This document shows positions 1 through 8,120 of a stretch of 64,000 nucleotides of DNA, piece after piece. The notes under the pieces were generated by a model. It searched no databases, was not told where the DNA came from, and worked only from the letters and a program-made list of their open reading frames with translations. Source of the DNA: Diplonema papillatum (taxonomy: Eukaryota; Euglenozoa; Diplonemea; Diplonemida; Diplonemidae); the NCBI GenBank assembly GCA_030068145.1, contig JAPJBO010000164.1, positions 1 through 64,000 on the forward strand. The letters run 5' to 3'. How positions within the stretch are numbered: the stretch's first letter is position 1; the number at the start of each line of letters is the position of its first letter. Both the position numbers and the translations under genes were made by a program.

Positions 1-2758
1 CGCATTAGTTGGCGGAGCGTTTGTAGGTGGCGCATTCGTCGGCGGAGCGTTCGTAGGTGGCGCATTCGTCGGCGGAGCGTTTGTGGGTGGCGCATTCGTC
101 GGCGGAGCGTTCGTAGGTGGCGCATTCGTCGGCGGAGCGTTTGTAGGTGGCGCATTCGTCGGCGGAGCGTTTGTAGGTGGCGCATTCGTCGGCGGAGCGT
201 TCGTGGGTGGCGCATTCGTCGGCGGAGCGTTTGTGGGTGGCGCATTCGTCGGCGGAGCGTTTGTGGGTGGCGCATTCGTCGGCGGAGCGTTAGTGGGTGG
301 CGCATTCGTCGGCGGAGCGTTTGTGGGTGGCGCATTCGTCGGCGGAGCGTTTGTAGGTGGCGCATTCGTCGGCGGAGCGTTTGTGGGTGGCGCATTCGTC
401 GGCGGAGCGTTAGTAGGTGGCGCATTCGTCGGCGGAGCATTTGTGGGTGGCGCATTCGTCGGCGGAGCGTTTGTAGGTGGCGCATTCGTCGGCGGAGCGT
501 TTGTAGGTGGCGCATTCGTCGGCGGAGCGTTTGTAGGTGGCGCATTCGTCGGCGGAGCGTTTGTAGGTGGCGCATTCGTCGGCGGAGCGTTTGTAGGTGG
601 CGCATTCGTCGGCGGAGCGTTTGTAGGTGGCGCATTCGTCGGCGGAGCGTTTGTAGGTGGCGCATTCGTCGGCGGAGCGTTTGTAGGTGGCGCATTCGTC
701 GGCGGAGCGTTTGTAGGTGGCGCATTCGTCGGCGGAGCGTTTGTAGGTGGCGCATTCGTCGGCGGAGCGTTTGTAGGTGGCGCATTCGTCGGCGGAGCGT
801 TTGTAGGTGGCGCATTCGTCGGCGGAGCGTTTGTAGGTGGCGCATTCGTCGGCGGAGCGTTTGTAGGTGGCGCATTCGTCGGCGGAGCGTTTGTAGGTGG
901 CGCATTCGTCGGCGGAGCGTTTGTAGGTGGCGCATTCGTCGGCGGAGCGTTTGTAGGTGGCGCATTCGTCGGCGGAGCGTTTGTAGGTGGCGCATTCGTC
1001 GGCGGAGCGTTTGTAGGTGGCGCATTCGTCGGCGGAGCGTTTGTAGGTGGCGCATTCGTCGGCGGAGCGTTTGTAGGTGGCGCATTCGTCGGCGGAGCGT
1101 TTGTAGGTGGCGCATTCGTCGGCGGAGCGTTTGTAGGTGGCGCATTCGTCGGCGGAGCATTTGTAGGTGGCGCATTCGTCGGCGGAGCGTTGTGGGTGGC
1201 GCATTCGTCGGCGGAGCGTTTGTAGGTGGCGCATTCGTCGGCGGAGCGTTAGTAGGTGGCGCATTCGTCGGCGGAGCGTTTGTAGGTGGCGCATTCGTCG
1301 GCGGAGCGTTTGTAGGTGGCGCATTCGTCGGCGGAGCGTTTGTAGGTGGCGCATTCGTCGGCGGAGCGTTTGTGGGTGGCGCATTCGTCGGCGGAGCGTT
1401 TGTAGGTGGCGCATTCGTCGGCGGAGCGTTTGTAGGTGGCGCATTCGTCGGCGGAGCGTTTGTAGGTGGCGCATTCGTCGGCGGAGCGTTTGTAGGTGGC
1501 GCATTCGTCGGCGGAGCGTTTGTAGGTGGCGCATTCGTCGGCGGAGCGTTTGTAGGTGGCGCATTCGTCGGCGGAGCGTTTGTAGGTGGCGCATTCGTCG
1601 GCGGAGCGTTTGTAGGTGGCGCATTCGTCGGCGGAGCGTTTGTAGGTGGCGCATTCGTCGGCGGAGCATTTGTAGGTGGCGCATTCGTCGGCGGAGCGTT
1701 TGTAGGTGGCGCATTCGTCGGCGGAGCGTTTGTAGGTGGCGCATTCGTCGGCGGAGCGTTAGTAGGTGGCGCATTCGTCGGCGGAGCGTTCGTAGGTGGC
1801 GCATTCGTCGGCGGAGCATTAGTAGGTGGCGCATTCGTCGGCGGTGCGTTTGTGGGTGGCGCATTCGTCGGCGGAGCGTTTGTGGGTGGCGCATTCGTCG
1901 GCGGAGCGTTCGTAGGTGGCGCATTCGTCGGCGGAGCGTTAGTAGGTGGCGCATTCGTCGGAGGAGCGTTTGTGGGTGGCGCATTCGTCGGCGGAGCGTT
2001 CGTAGGTGGCGCATTCGTCGGCGGAGCGTTTGTAGGTGGCGCATTCGTCGGCGGAGCGTTTGTAGGTGGCGCATTCGTCGGCGGAGCGTTCGTAGGTGGC
2101 GCATTCGTCGGCGGAGCGTTTGTAGGTGGCGCATTCGTCGGCGGAGCGTTTGTAGGTGGCGCATTCGTCGGCGGAGCGTTCGTAGGTGGCGCATTCGTCG
2201 GCGGAGCGTTTGTAGGTGGCGCATTCGTCGGCGGAGCGTTTGTAGGTGGCGCATTCGTCGGCGGAGCGTTCGTAGGTGGCGCATTCGTCGGCGGAGCGTT
2301 AGTAGGTGGCGCATTCGTCGGCGGAGCGTTTGTGGGTGGCGCATTCGTCGGCGGAGCGTTCGTAGGTGGCGCATTCGTCGGCGGAGCGTTCGTAGGTGGC
2401 GCATTCGTCGGCGGAGCGTTCGTAGGTGGCGCATTCGTCGGCGGAGCGTTTGTAGGTGGCGCATTCGTCGGCGGAGCGTTCGTAGGTGGCGCATTCGTCG
2501 GCGGAGCGTTTGTAGGTGGCGCATTCGTCGGCGGAGCGTTTGTAGGTGGCGCATTCGTCGGCGGAGCGTTTGTAGGTGGCGCATTCGTCGGCGGAGCGTT
2601 TGTAGGTGGCGCATTCGTCGGCGGAGCGTTCGTAGGTGGCGCATTCGTCGGCGGAGCGTTTGTAGGTGGCGCATTCGTCGGCGGAGCGTTTGTAGGTGGC
2701 GCATTCGTCGGCGGAGCATTTGTAGGTGGCGCATTCGTCGGCGGAGCGTTCGTAGGTG
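1..2758. repeat. 30-bp minisatellite, about 92 units, coding on minus strand
   Basis: Unit of the form GCATTCGTCGGCGGAGCGTT plus TGTAGGTGGC, repeated head to tail from the window edge. Variation is nearly confined to one spot (TTTGTA, TTCGTA, TTAGTA, TTTGTG), mostly third codon positions of the minus-strand PPTNAPPTNA frame. The block 480-1180 is almost invariant, which suggests recent homogenisation. The unit at about 1191 lacks one base. Long open frames in other readings across this array are side effects of a 30-bp period without stops. Confidence 0.97.
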
Positions 2759-3968
2759 GGGATTTCGTCGGTGGAGCGCTTGTAGGAGGCGAAAGCGTCG
2801 GCGGTGAAATGGTTGAAGGGGCACTAGTTGGTGGTGCAGGAGTAGAATCTAGAGGTGGCAGGGGGCAATAAGTGGGTTTTCCGGTTTCGCAGCAGTACGA
2901 AGGGTCTTTCAGGCCGGGAAGTGGATCGCACTTAGTTCTCGGATAGTTTGACTTGCACTGAGCGCAGCCCTGGTCCTGGCAGTGAAGGCAGTCGTAGATT
3001 GCATCGCACGAGACACACTCTGCCTTTTGGCTGTACTTGAAGTAGTTGTCCACACACTGATCGCACCCGTTCCCATGGCACGATTTGCATCGGGTCCTCG
3101 ACCACTCGTCACCACGCACGTTGGTCCAATCTGGGCTGACGAACGTTAAGATCGGATCACCTGATGAATCTACCTTTGACCCCCCATTGCAGGGAGCAAG
3201 AGTGCAGTACCCTGACGTGCACTTTACTTGGTTTGGTTCGCTGTTGCCGCACACGAAGCCGTAGGACGATCCAGGCTTCTGCAGCTTCTTGTAGTATACC
3301 TTGTCGACACACTGGCCGTGCCCATTGGTGTCGGGTGTGGGGTTCTCACACGCCTGGCAGTCCATGTCATCTGTGCAAGGCACCGGGTTGTACGTGTATT
3401 TACGGTCGTCGCAGCAGCTGTGGGTGCCCTTTTTGCTGCTGCACTCTTCGGCTCTTTCGTGTGGGCACAGGTCTTCGTCGTTATCGGAAGAGCAGCAGAC
3501 GACTCCAGCTTTCTTGCTGTCTTTTTTGCAGTCGGCCTGCAGTCCGTTCTTCCTAGATCCGACCAGGGATCCGCCTTGTACGACGTGCCCTCCGTTACAC
3601 GAAGTGAGAGTCCACATCAAATTATCTTCAACATCGCAACCGATGCCGACAGCCACGTTGTATCGTAACTCTGTCATGGTGCATAGTCGAGCTCCCTTCT
3701 TGGAGCACATCTGCGCAGCCTTGCTGTACGTGACCCCTTTGGAACCCGTCGCACATGAGTTCCTTGAGCCGACCCGGGCGCATGCACATATGTGTGTGTA
3801 ATCGTAGTGGTAATTTGTGTATTCAAAGCAGTCGTTTTTGAGAGCGGAGCACTTTTTCACGGGGCATGCCCCGGGGGGTGCCTTCGGAGGTGAACCGCCT
3901 GAACCGCCTCCCGCGCTCAATCCGAAGAAGGAGGCGGCGACGAAGACCGCCAAGCCCCGCACGATCAT
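1..3968 (-). CDS. Secreted cysteine-rich protein with giant Pro-Thr-Asn-Ala stalk (3' end beyond window)
   Basis: Read on the minus strand from ATG 3968. Residues 1-19 are a textbook signal peptide (MIVRG, then LAVFVAASFFGLSA). A Gly/Ser/Pro linker follows, then about 350 residues rich in Cys. The first part of these holds a block of the form GARLCTMTEL...GxGC...LMW...SC, a pattern I associate with secreted proteins of algae and other protists. Further on (about 2890-3080) are CxxC-type repeats like those of furin-like or variable surface proteins. From about 2830 the frame reads a Pro/Thr/Ser linker and then PPTNA repeats to the edge of the window, a likely O-glycosylated wall or surface stalk. 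The frame is open from 3968 to about 1191, where one repeat unit is 29 bp instead of 30 and the frame slips. Function unknown; a surface or matrix protein is an inference. The tail is either frameshifted or the slip is a sequence error. Confidence 0.75.
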   Translation of the reverse strand, partial: MIVRGLAVFVAASFFGLSAGGGSGGSPPKAPPGACPVKKCSALKNDCFEYTNYHYDYTHICACARVGSRNSCATGSKGVTYSKAAQMCSKKGARLCTMTELRYNVAVGIGCDVEDNLMWTLTSCNGGHVVQGGSLVGSRKNGLQADCKKDSKKAGVVCCSSDNDEDLCPHERAEECSSKKGTHSCCDDRKYTYNPVPCTDDMDCQACENPTPDTNGHGQCVDKVYYKKLQKPGSSYGFVCGNSEPNQVKCTSGYCTLAPCNGGSKVDSSGDPILTFVSPDWTNVRGDEWSRTRCKSCHGNGCDQCVDNYFKYSQKAECVSCDAIYDCLHCQDQGCAQCKSNYPRTKCDPLPGLKDPSYCCETGKPTYCPLPPLDSTPAPPTSAPSTISPPTLSPPTSAPPTKSPPTNAPPTNAPPTNAPPTNAPPTNAPPTNAPPTNAPPTNAPPTNAPPTNAPPTNAPPTNAPPTNAPPTNAPPTNAPPTNAPPTNAPPTNAPPTNAPPTNAPPTNAPPTNAPPTNAPPTNAPPTNAPPTNAPPTNAPPTNAPPTNAPPTNAPPTNAPPTNAPPTNAPPTNAPPTNAPPTNAPPTNAPPTNAPPTNAPPTNAPPTNAPPTNAPPTNAPPTNAPPTNAPPTNAPPTNAPPTNAPPTNAPPTNAPPTNAPPTNAPPTNAPPTNAPPTNAPPTNAPPTNAPPTNAPPTNAPPTNAPPTNAPPTNAPPTNAPPTNAPPTNAPPTNAPPTNAPPTNAPPTNAPPTNAPPTNAPPTNAPPTNAPPTNAPPTNAPPTNAPPTNAPPTNAPPTNAPPTNAPPTNAPPTNAPPTNAPPTNAPPTNAPPTNAPPTNAPPTNAPPTNAPPTNAPPTNAPPTNAPPTNAPPTNAPPTNAPPTNAPPTNAPPTNAPPTNAPPTNAPPTNAPPTNAPPTNAPPTNAPPTTLRRRMRHLQMLRRRMRHLQTLRRRMRHLQTLRRRMRHLQTLRRRMRHLQTLRRRMRHLQTLRRRMRHLQTLRRRMRHLQTLRRRMRHLQTLRRRMRHLQTLRRRMRHLQTLRRRMRHLQTLRRRMRHLQTLRRRMRHLQTLRRRMRHLQTLRRRMRHLQTLRRRMRHLQTLRRRMRHLQTLRRRMRHLQTLRRRMRHLQTLRRRMRHLQTLRRRMRHLQTLRRRMRHLQTLRRRMRHLQTLRRRMRHPQMLRRRMRHLLTLRRRMRHPQTLRRRMRHLQTLRRRMRHPQTLRRRMRHPLTLRRRMRHPQTLRRRMRHPQTLRRRMRHPRTLRRRMRHLQTLRRRMRHLQTLRRRMRHLRTLRRRMRHPQTLRRRMRHLRTLRRRMRHLQTLRQLM

Positions 3969-4081
3969 CGGGTTTGCTCGGTCGTAGACGTTTGCTGTTG
4001 TTGTTGGGGGGGGGAAGGATCGCGGGGGGGTCTTTCTTTCTGAGGTGCGGTGTATACCTATGCCGGCAGTCGTTTGGTTCG

Positions 4082-4180
4082 GATATAGGTGCCGCGTATG
4101 TGAAGAGATGCCCGGGTATACCGGGTATCATACCGGGAAACACATATGCACCGTACCACAGGTATCGGATACCCGTGGGA
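4082..4180. repeat. Degenerate GGTATACCGG palindromic repeat cluster
   Basis: Several copies of CCGGGTATACCGG and GGTATCGGATACCCGTGG. The same family recurs at 5672-5762 and 6150-6300. It lies about 110 bp upstream of the start of the cysteine-rich protein gene. Confidence 0.6.
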
Positions 4181-4441
4181 ATTGTCACGAACTCTCCTAG
4201 TCCTTTGCTTGGTTGGTCAGATTTCACCAAATGCTGAGGCACAAGACGCATGACAACAAAGGGAAAGTGTGAAGCCAATTCAACCTAACAACTAACGAAT
4301 TTGCGAACGGGATGAACGGGAGGAAGGAATGGTTTGGGCGTCTCAACGCCCACCAAGACGATCACCGGGGCAAGGGAGGGTGGGAAAATTGTTTTATCCT
4401 TTTATAACTAACTGCGGCCTGCTGATGATTTGTTATCAAGC

Positions 4442-4482
4442 AACTTTCAGTTCTAAAGAACTGAAAGTTTTCTTTTTTTTTG
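4442..4482 (+). other. Perfect 13-bp inverted repeat followed by a T run
   Basis: Arms AACTTTCAGTTCT (4442-4454) and AGAACTGAAAGTT (4457-4469) with a 2-nt loop, followed on the plus strand by an interrupted T tract to about 4481. It resembles a factor-independent terminator for plus-strand transcription, but in a eukaryote its role is unknown. It lies about 70 bp beyond the 3' end of the SL RNA gene. Confidence 0.5.
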
Positions 4483-4550
4483 GGACCCCTACCACTTGAA
4501 GAAGGACATCCTGAAGCAACATGTTGGGGCACATTTGCAACTATTTGAAT

Positions 4551-4672
4551 AAAAGAAAGGCCAGGCTCCTTCAAGAGGGACCTGGCCAAGCGGAAATACT
4601 AGCCATGAAGGCTGGTTGGATGTGTTAAAGTACCAATAAAGTACAGAAACTGTAGCTTTTAAATCGTTGGTT
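4551..4672 (-). ncRNA. SL RNA: Spliced leader (SL) RNA gene
   Basis: The minus strand from 4672 reads a 39-nt exon beginning AACCAACGATTTAAAAGC and ending ACAGTTTCTGTACTTTATTG at 4634. The kinetoplastid exon carries an almost identical 3' half, and the diplonemid SL as I remember it has the same AT-rich 5' part. The exon is followed at once by a 5' splice site (GTACTTTAAC). The intron part folds into a small hairpin (AGCC/GGCT) and a strong one with arms GGCCAGG and CCTGGCC (4587-4559). It ends in TTTCTTTT (4558-4551), a likely terminator. Predicted RNA about 115-120 nt. It would donate the capped leader to mRNAs by trans-splicing. No perfect Sm site was picked out; a U-containing stretch lies between the two hairpins. 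The U2 and 5S genes lie just upstream in the same orientation. Confidence 0.93.
4634..4672 (-). other. SL exon (39 nt) with GT donor at 4633-4632
   Basis: The 39-nt length and AA at the 5' end match the start of the hypermethylated cap-4 leader of kinetoplastids. The exon boundary is fixed by TATTG followed by GTAC. Confidence 0.88.
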
Positions 4673-4767
4673 AACCAAAATTTAAAGCAAAAGAAAGGGG
4701 GGGGGTCGGGCAGTGTCAGCGCTGCGAAAAAGTGACGACTTATCGGTCGAAGAAGGGCTGGGTTTGC

Positions 4768-4855
4768 GGAGAAGGAGAAGGAGAAGGAGAAGGAGAAGGA
4801 GAAGGAGAAGGAGAAGGAGAAGGAGAAGGAGAAGGAGAAGGAGAAGGAGGGAGGA
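4768..4855. repeat. GAGAAG hexanucleotide microsatellite
   Basis: About 13-14 units of GAGAAG lie just downstream of the U2 gene. The Arg-rich, Gly-Glu and Leu/Pro-Ser frames read from it in both orientations are artefacts of the repeat. Confidence 0.9.
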
Positions 4856-4877
4856 GGAAAGGGATGGTAAAAAAGAT

Positions 4878-5068
4878 GGGTGTGCCACTCCTGGATGTAG
4901 TGCAGCTCCAGGGCAACACGTGTGGCGGACTCTGAGTTGCCTCAGAGCTACCCGCCACCCCCGTGAAAAATTCACATAATATCTCAGCACACAAGTGTGC
5001 TGTATCAGATATTAAGCTGATAAGAACAGATACTACACTTGATCTTAGCCAAAAGGCCGAGAAGGTAT
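4878..5068 (-). ncRNA. U2: U2 spliceosomal snRNA
   Basis: The minus strand from 5068 begins ATACCTTCTCGGCC and runs through TTTTGGCTAAGATCAAGTG, the near-universal U2 5' domain. The branch-site recognition element GTAGTATCTG follows, then the stem IIa/IIc region (TTAATATCTGATACAGC). Next come a U-rich candidate Sm site (GAATTTTTCAC) and two 3' stem-loops. The last has arms CCTGG and CCAGG and ends GGCACACCC at 4878, like the human 3' end. Length 191 nt, in the normal range. A T6 run follows at 4874-4869. It serves both cis- and trans-splicing. The 5S gene lies 245 bp upstream and the SL gene about 205 bp downstream, same strand. Confidence 0.97.
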
Positions 5069-5313
5069 GCCCAGAATCAGGAGAAAGCAAAAGCAGGTTG
5101 TGGATGATCAAGCGCGGATGATGCATGCTGAAGACACGAAACAAGAAAAAGGGTGGGCCAGGGGGCATTGACCTGAACAGATCTTGATGCCGCAAACCCG
5201 CAAATCCAACCAAGGTCGAGTCGAGGGGGGGAAGCAAGGAAAGAAGGGTGTTTGATCAAATTGATGTTTGATGTTCCCTTTGGGGGGGTGCACAATTGGG
5301 GCGAGGGAAAAGA

Positions 5314-5431
5314 GAATACAACACCTGGGGTTCCCACGTGATCACTCACCGCAGTACTAGTCAGGCCTGCTGGTGCTTAACTTCCCAAATCAGGCGGGAT
5401 GGGGTGCTTTCACCAGAGTATGGTCGTATCC
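5314..5431 (-). rRNA. 5S rRNA: 5S ribosomal RNA
   Basis: The minus strand reads GGATACGACCATACTCTGG at the 5' end, GGGAAGTTAAGCACC in the box A region, AGTACTGCGGTGAGTGATC in the box C region, and GGTGTTGTATTC at the 3' end. The two ends pair as stem I (GGATAC with GTATTC). Length 118 nt. TCTTTTCC follows directly and would serve as a Pol III terminator. The linkage of 5S with SL RNA and U2 is a euglenozoan trait. Confidence 0.97.
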
Positions 5432-5440
5432 AATTGGAGG

Positions 5441-5540
5441 AAAAATGAAAACGCACCGTGCACAGGCTCTGTGCAACGTGGAGTGCGGACCTTGAAATGC
5501 AGTACAGAAACGTTTTTCGAGCATCCGGTGATTTTATTAT
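5441..5540 (-). ncRNA. Candidate small RNA upstream of 5S (unidentified)
   Basis: On the minus strand, 5487-5452 forms a stable hairpin (outer arms CGCAC/GTGCG, inner arms TGCACAG/CTGTGCA). It is followed by TTTTCATTTTT, like a Pol III end. Just 5' of it, at 5511-5501, lies GTTTCTGTACT, an 11-nt match to the SL exon. It sits 10 bp upstream of 5S in the same orientation. I found no U1, U4, U5 or U6 hallmarks. It could be another snRNA, an SL-like relic or chance. Confidence 0.3.
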
Positions 5541-5671
5541 CGTGGTGAACTCTACATACTTGGGGGCGTGATTGAGCTCCTCAGGCTCGAATCACTGAGC
5601 TGCACATTGTAAGCGGTTCGTCCGTTCGAGTCTTCGGCTTGGGACTGCTCGTCTGCGATGGGAAAGATCGG

Positions 5672-5762
5672 GGCATAAACCGGGTATCGGATACCCGTGG
5701 TACGGGGCATGTACCGGGTATACCCGGTACCCGTGGTACGGGGCATGTACCGGGTATTACGA
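5672..5762. repeat. GTACC palindromic repeat cluster
   Basis: Contains the perfect 20-bp palindrome GTACCGGGTATACCCGGTAC at 5711-5730, flanked by two copies of CCCGTGGTACGGGGCATGTA. The same arrangement occurs at 6150-6200. Confidence 0.8.
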
Positions 5763-6149
5763 TTCATCGTGGGAATGTTTCAGCGTAGCGCCCAAACAGC
5801 AGGTCATTGGGGTTTTAGCAACACAAAGTCTAAAATTCCCACCCACCCACATCCTGGTATTCGCTGTTTGCTATCCTATCAGTCCGCGGTATCCGCGAGG
5901 TCCAGGGGAGCTGGGTTCCCACCCTCCGTCCCCCGTGACTTCCTGGGCTAGCCTGTTCACTCACAAAATCAGTGGCTACCTCAGGGGGTTACCCCATCGT
6001 ACGTGAAACCCTGTTCCTTCTTCCCCTTTCTTTGTTGCAATGAGTGGATTTCAGAAGCATTCTGAGAAATGCAACGATCAAGTGAAGCGCACGCGAAGCG
6101 CAGTAGCGCAGTTCATGATGAACTCAGCAAGTGAAGCGCCAAGGCATTC

Positions 6150-6300
6150 TACCCGGTACCCGTGGTACGGGGCATGTACCGGGTATACCCGGTACCCGTG
6201 GTAGCATATACCGGGTCTAACGGCGGGTATGATTAGATGACAAATACCCGATATACCGCGGTACTTTTCCCGGTATAACGGGGATCATACCGGGATAGTA
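6150..6300. repeat. GTACC palindromic repeat cluster, second large copy
   Basis: The same 20-bp palindrome lies at 6176-6195 in the same flanking context as 5672-5762, followed by degenerate copies to about 6300. No gene is seen between 5540 and 7300. Confidence 0.8.
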
Positions 6301-6634
6301 GTAATTGGTATCATGCCAGGTACCACCCAAAAATCCCTCAATGGGGGCATTTCTCTGGCCGCCGGCGTGCTACTCTCGAGGTATCTGCAGGACACATTCT
6401 ATTGGGCAGGAATGGTGGTGGTGGCTAGACATGGTATTGGCCGAACGTCTCCCTGCTGAGGGATTGGCCAAGGAGGCAAAGCCTCCAGGATGCTTTCCAA
6501 CCGAAAATCCCATAGTTTGTCGAGGTTTTAATACAGAATATCTGTGGCGAAAACGAACACGCAAAATCGTGCCCCAAAGACTGTTGTCGATACGGATGAT
6601 TCTGCTCCCCTGCATGTGGACCAATAAATCAAAA

Positions 6635-7000
6635 TCCACATGTGGTACCTGTGGATCCACACGTGGGGGAACAAAATCCAAAAAAAGAATAAACGTGTGG
6701 AAATCCACACGTTCCACGGGGGAACAAAAATCCAAAAAAAGAATTAACGTGTGGAAATCCACACGTTCCACACGTGGAGCGTAAGCCCTGCCACAGAACC
6801 CGACCAGCCACGACCTGCTCATATTCCTGATAAACTGCAGTCTAGGCCCACTAGTGGTCAAGGCCGCACAGCCAGGTGTCGGCAAGTCCAGTAGCGACGC
6901 TATTTTTGTTTGCCGTCGCACATAAGGGGAAAGGTTTTTTCCCCCTCGAACGTTAAGCGCCCACACGTGGACCACACGTATTTCTCTGAGACCGAAAACG
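6635..7000. repeat. CACGTG-rich short repeats
   Basis: Direct repeats of AAATCCACACGTTCCAC and AAAAATCCAAAAAAAGAAT with CCACACGTGG palindromes (6640-6780), and a further ACACGTGGACCACACG at about 6962. No coding sequence is supported here. Confidence 0.6.
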
Positions 7001-7307
7001 CAGCGTAAGCCCTGTTCTATGGTTCCTGCTTCCACGGACTGTCATGCATTTGTCTTTGTGCTGCGCAAAGCGAAGGAGAACGTAGTTAACCTTACTTTCT
7101 AACTTGGGTGCTGAGACTGGACTACTTCGTTCCTCCCAAATGGCCGTGCCAACTTCGGAAGAAGCCTGGCGCTCGGAGTACTCGGCGAGGAAACGTGGTG
7201 GCAGAAGGGACAGAGCTAGAAGAAGTGTTAAACGAAGAAACTTACTTTAATGTTTAGACAGTGCAGCTGCCACCCATGCACAGACTTAACATTGGCAGAT
7301 CACTGAA

Positions 7308-7500
7308 TACTCGAGGGGCTGCCTTGTGTTTGTTTCGAGGGAGGCTAGAGGGATAGAACAACCACTACAAAGTGGGTCTGAACGCTTACACCCGGAACTA
7401 CTAATCCCAGATTTACTTGTGTTTCGCGTGGGCTACAGCATATTGACCCCCTTTGAGATCCCGCACCTGGCAGCCTCCTCAAGTGTTTTCTACAACGGGC
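7308..7500. repeat. Dispersed repeat R1, copy 1
   Basis: Starts ATACTCGAGGGGCTGCCTTG, then TTCGAGGGAGGCTAGAGGG, then ACAAAGTGGGTCTGAACGC. Other copies lie at 8738-8945, 45287-45700 (interrupted), 46748-46980, 47131-47218 and 54085-54290. A piece occurs in the truncated GH30 copies near 16260-16310 and 16870-16920. Confidence 0.75.
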
Positions 7501-7602
7501 CGGTACAACGAACGACTTGCGTAGTTTCGTTGTGAAGAAAACGCAACGCGTCTTCTTTTCCTCCCCGCCGTGTTGTGCGCGCCACGGTCTTCGTCTCGGG
7601 CA

Positions 7603-7788
7603 CTTTGTCCCGGGGGATTGCAAGAACGTGCTTGGAATGGGTATGTGCTCAACACCGCACTGGTCCCGTCTGCGCCGTGTTTCCGTCCTGTAAGCCACGG
7701 ACACATAAGGCGGACCATCATCAGCGCGGAACCTGAGTGTCTGCAGACAGGACTGCGGTGTGAGTCTGGTTTGTCCCGGGGGGGGGGG
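7603..7788. mobile_element. R4 repeat inserted in the EF-hand partial copy
   Basis: An about 165-bp segment (ATTGCAAGAACGTGCTTGG to TGTGAGTCTGG) interrupts sequence that is continuous at 8160-8180. TTTGTCCCGGGGG stands on both sides, as a target-site duplication would. R4 copies also occur at 28538-29150 and 59860-60035. Confidence 0.6.
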
Positions 7789-8061
7789 GGGCGTCTGAAT
7801 CTGCGGCGTCTTCGCAGGGCTTCGAGCAGGCGATCCTTGCTGTAAGTAGTGCGCAAGCTCTCCGGCCACTGCATGAGGTTGACACGACCGTCGTTCCGTC
7901 CGTGCCGATGGTAAGGCGCGAGGACTTCCCCTTCAGGAATTCGATCGAGAACCGAGTCAAGAAGTCTTGGATGCCTACGAACCCAGTGTTCTTCGGGTCA
8001 AGCACGTCTACCAGCGATTCCACTGGTGCAGGTGCCATATCTTTCTGACCTAACGCAGAGC
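7788..8061 (-). pseudogene. Truncated copy of the EF-hand gene (3' part)
   Basis: Close DNA match to 8174-8455 of the intact gene, covering EF-hand 2 (LVDVLDPKNTGFVGIQDF) and the following LTIGTDG segment. A 1-bp loss after GTDG shifts the frame. The part before the second EF-hand is lost. Together with the match at 7555-7615 versus 8115-8175 this is a tandem duplication of the 3' half of the gene. Confidence 0.8.
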
Positions 8062-8120
8062 AGTACAACAAAAGAAGTGCGTGGGTTCATTGCGAAGAAA
8101 CGCAACGCATCTCCTTTTCT

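Noticed and set aside
83-2871. Several very long open frames across the 30-bp array on both strands (Gly-Gly-Ala-Phe-Val, Arg-rich, His-Leu-Gln types)
   Set aside because: A stop-free unit of 30 bp keeps every frame open. Only the minus-strand PPTNA frame connects to a signal peptide and a cysteine-rich domain.
4634-4672. Kinetoplastid rather than diplonemid origin
   Set aside because: Only the 3' half of the leader matches the kinetoplastid exon; the AT-rich 5' half, cis-intron evidence, large intergenic spaces and glycosidase content fit a diplonemid better. The assignment rests on memory of the published leader.
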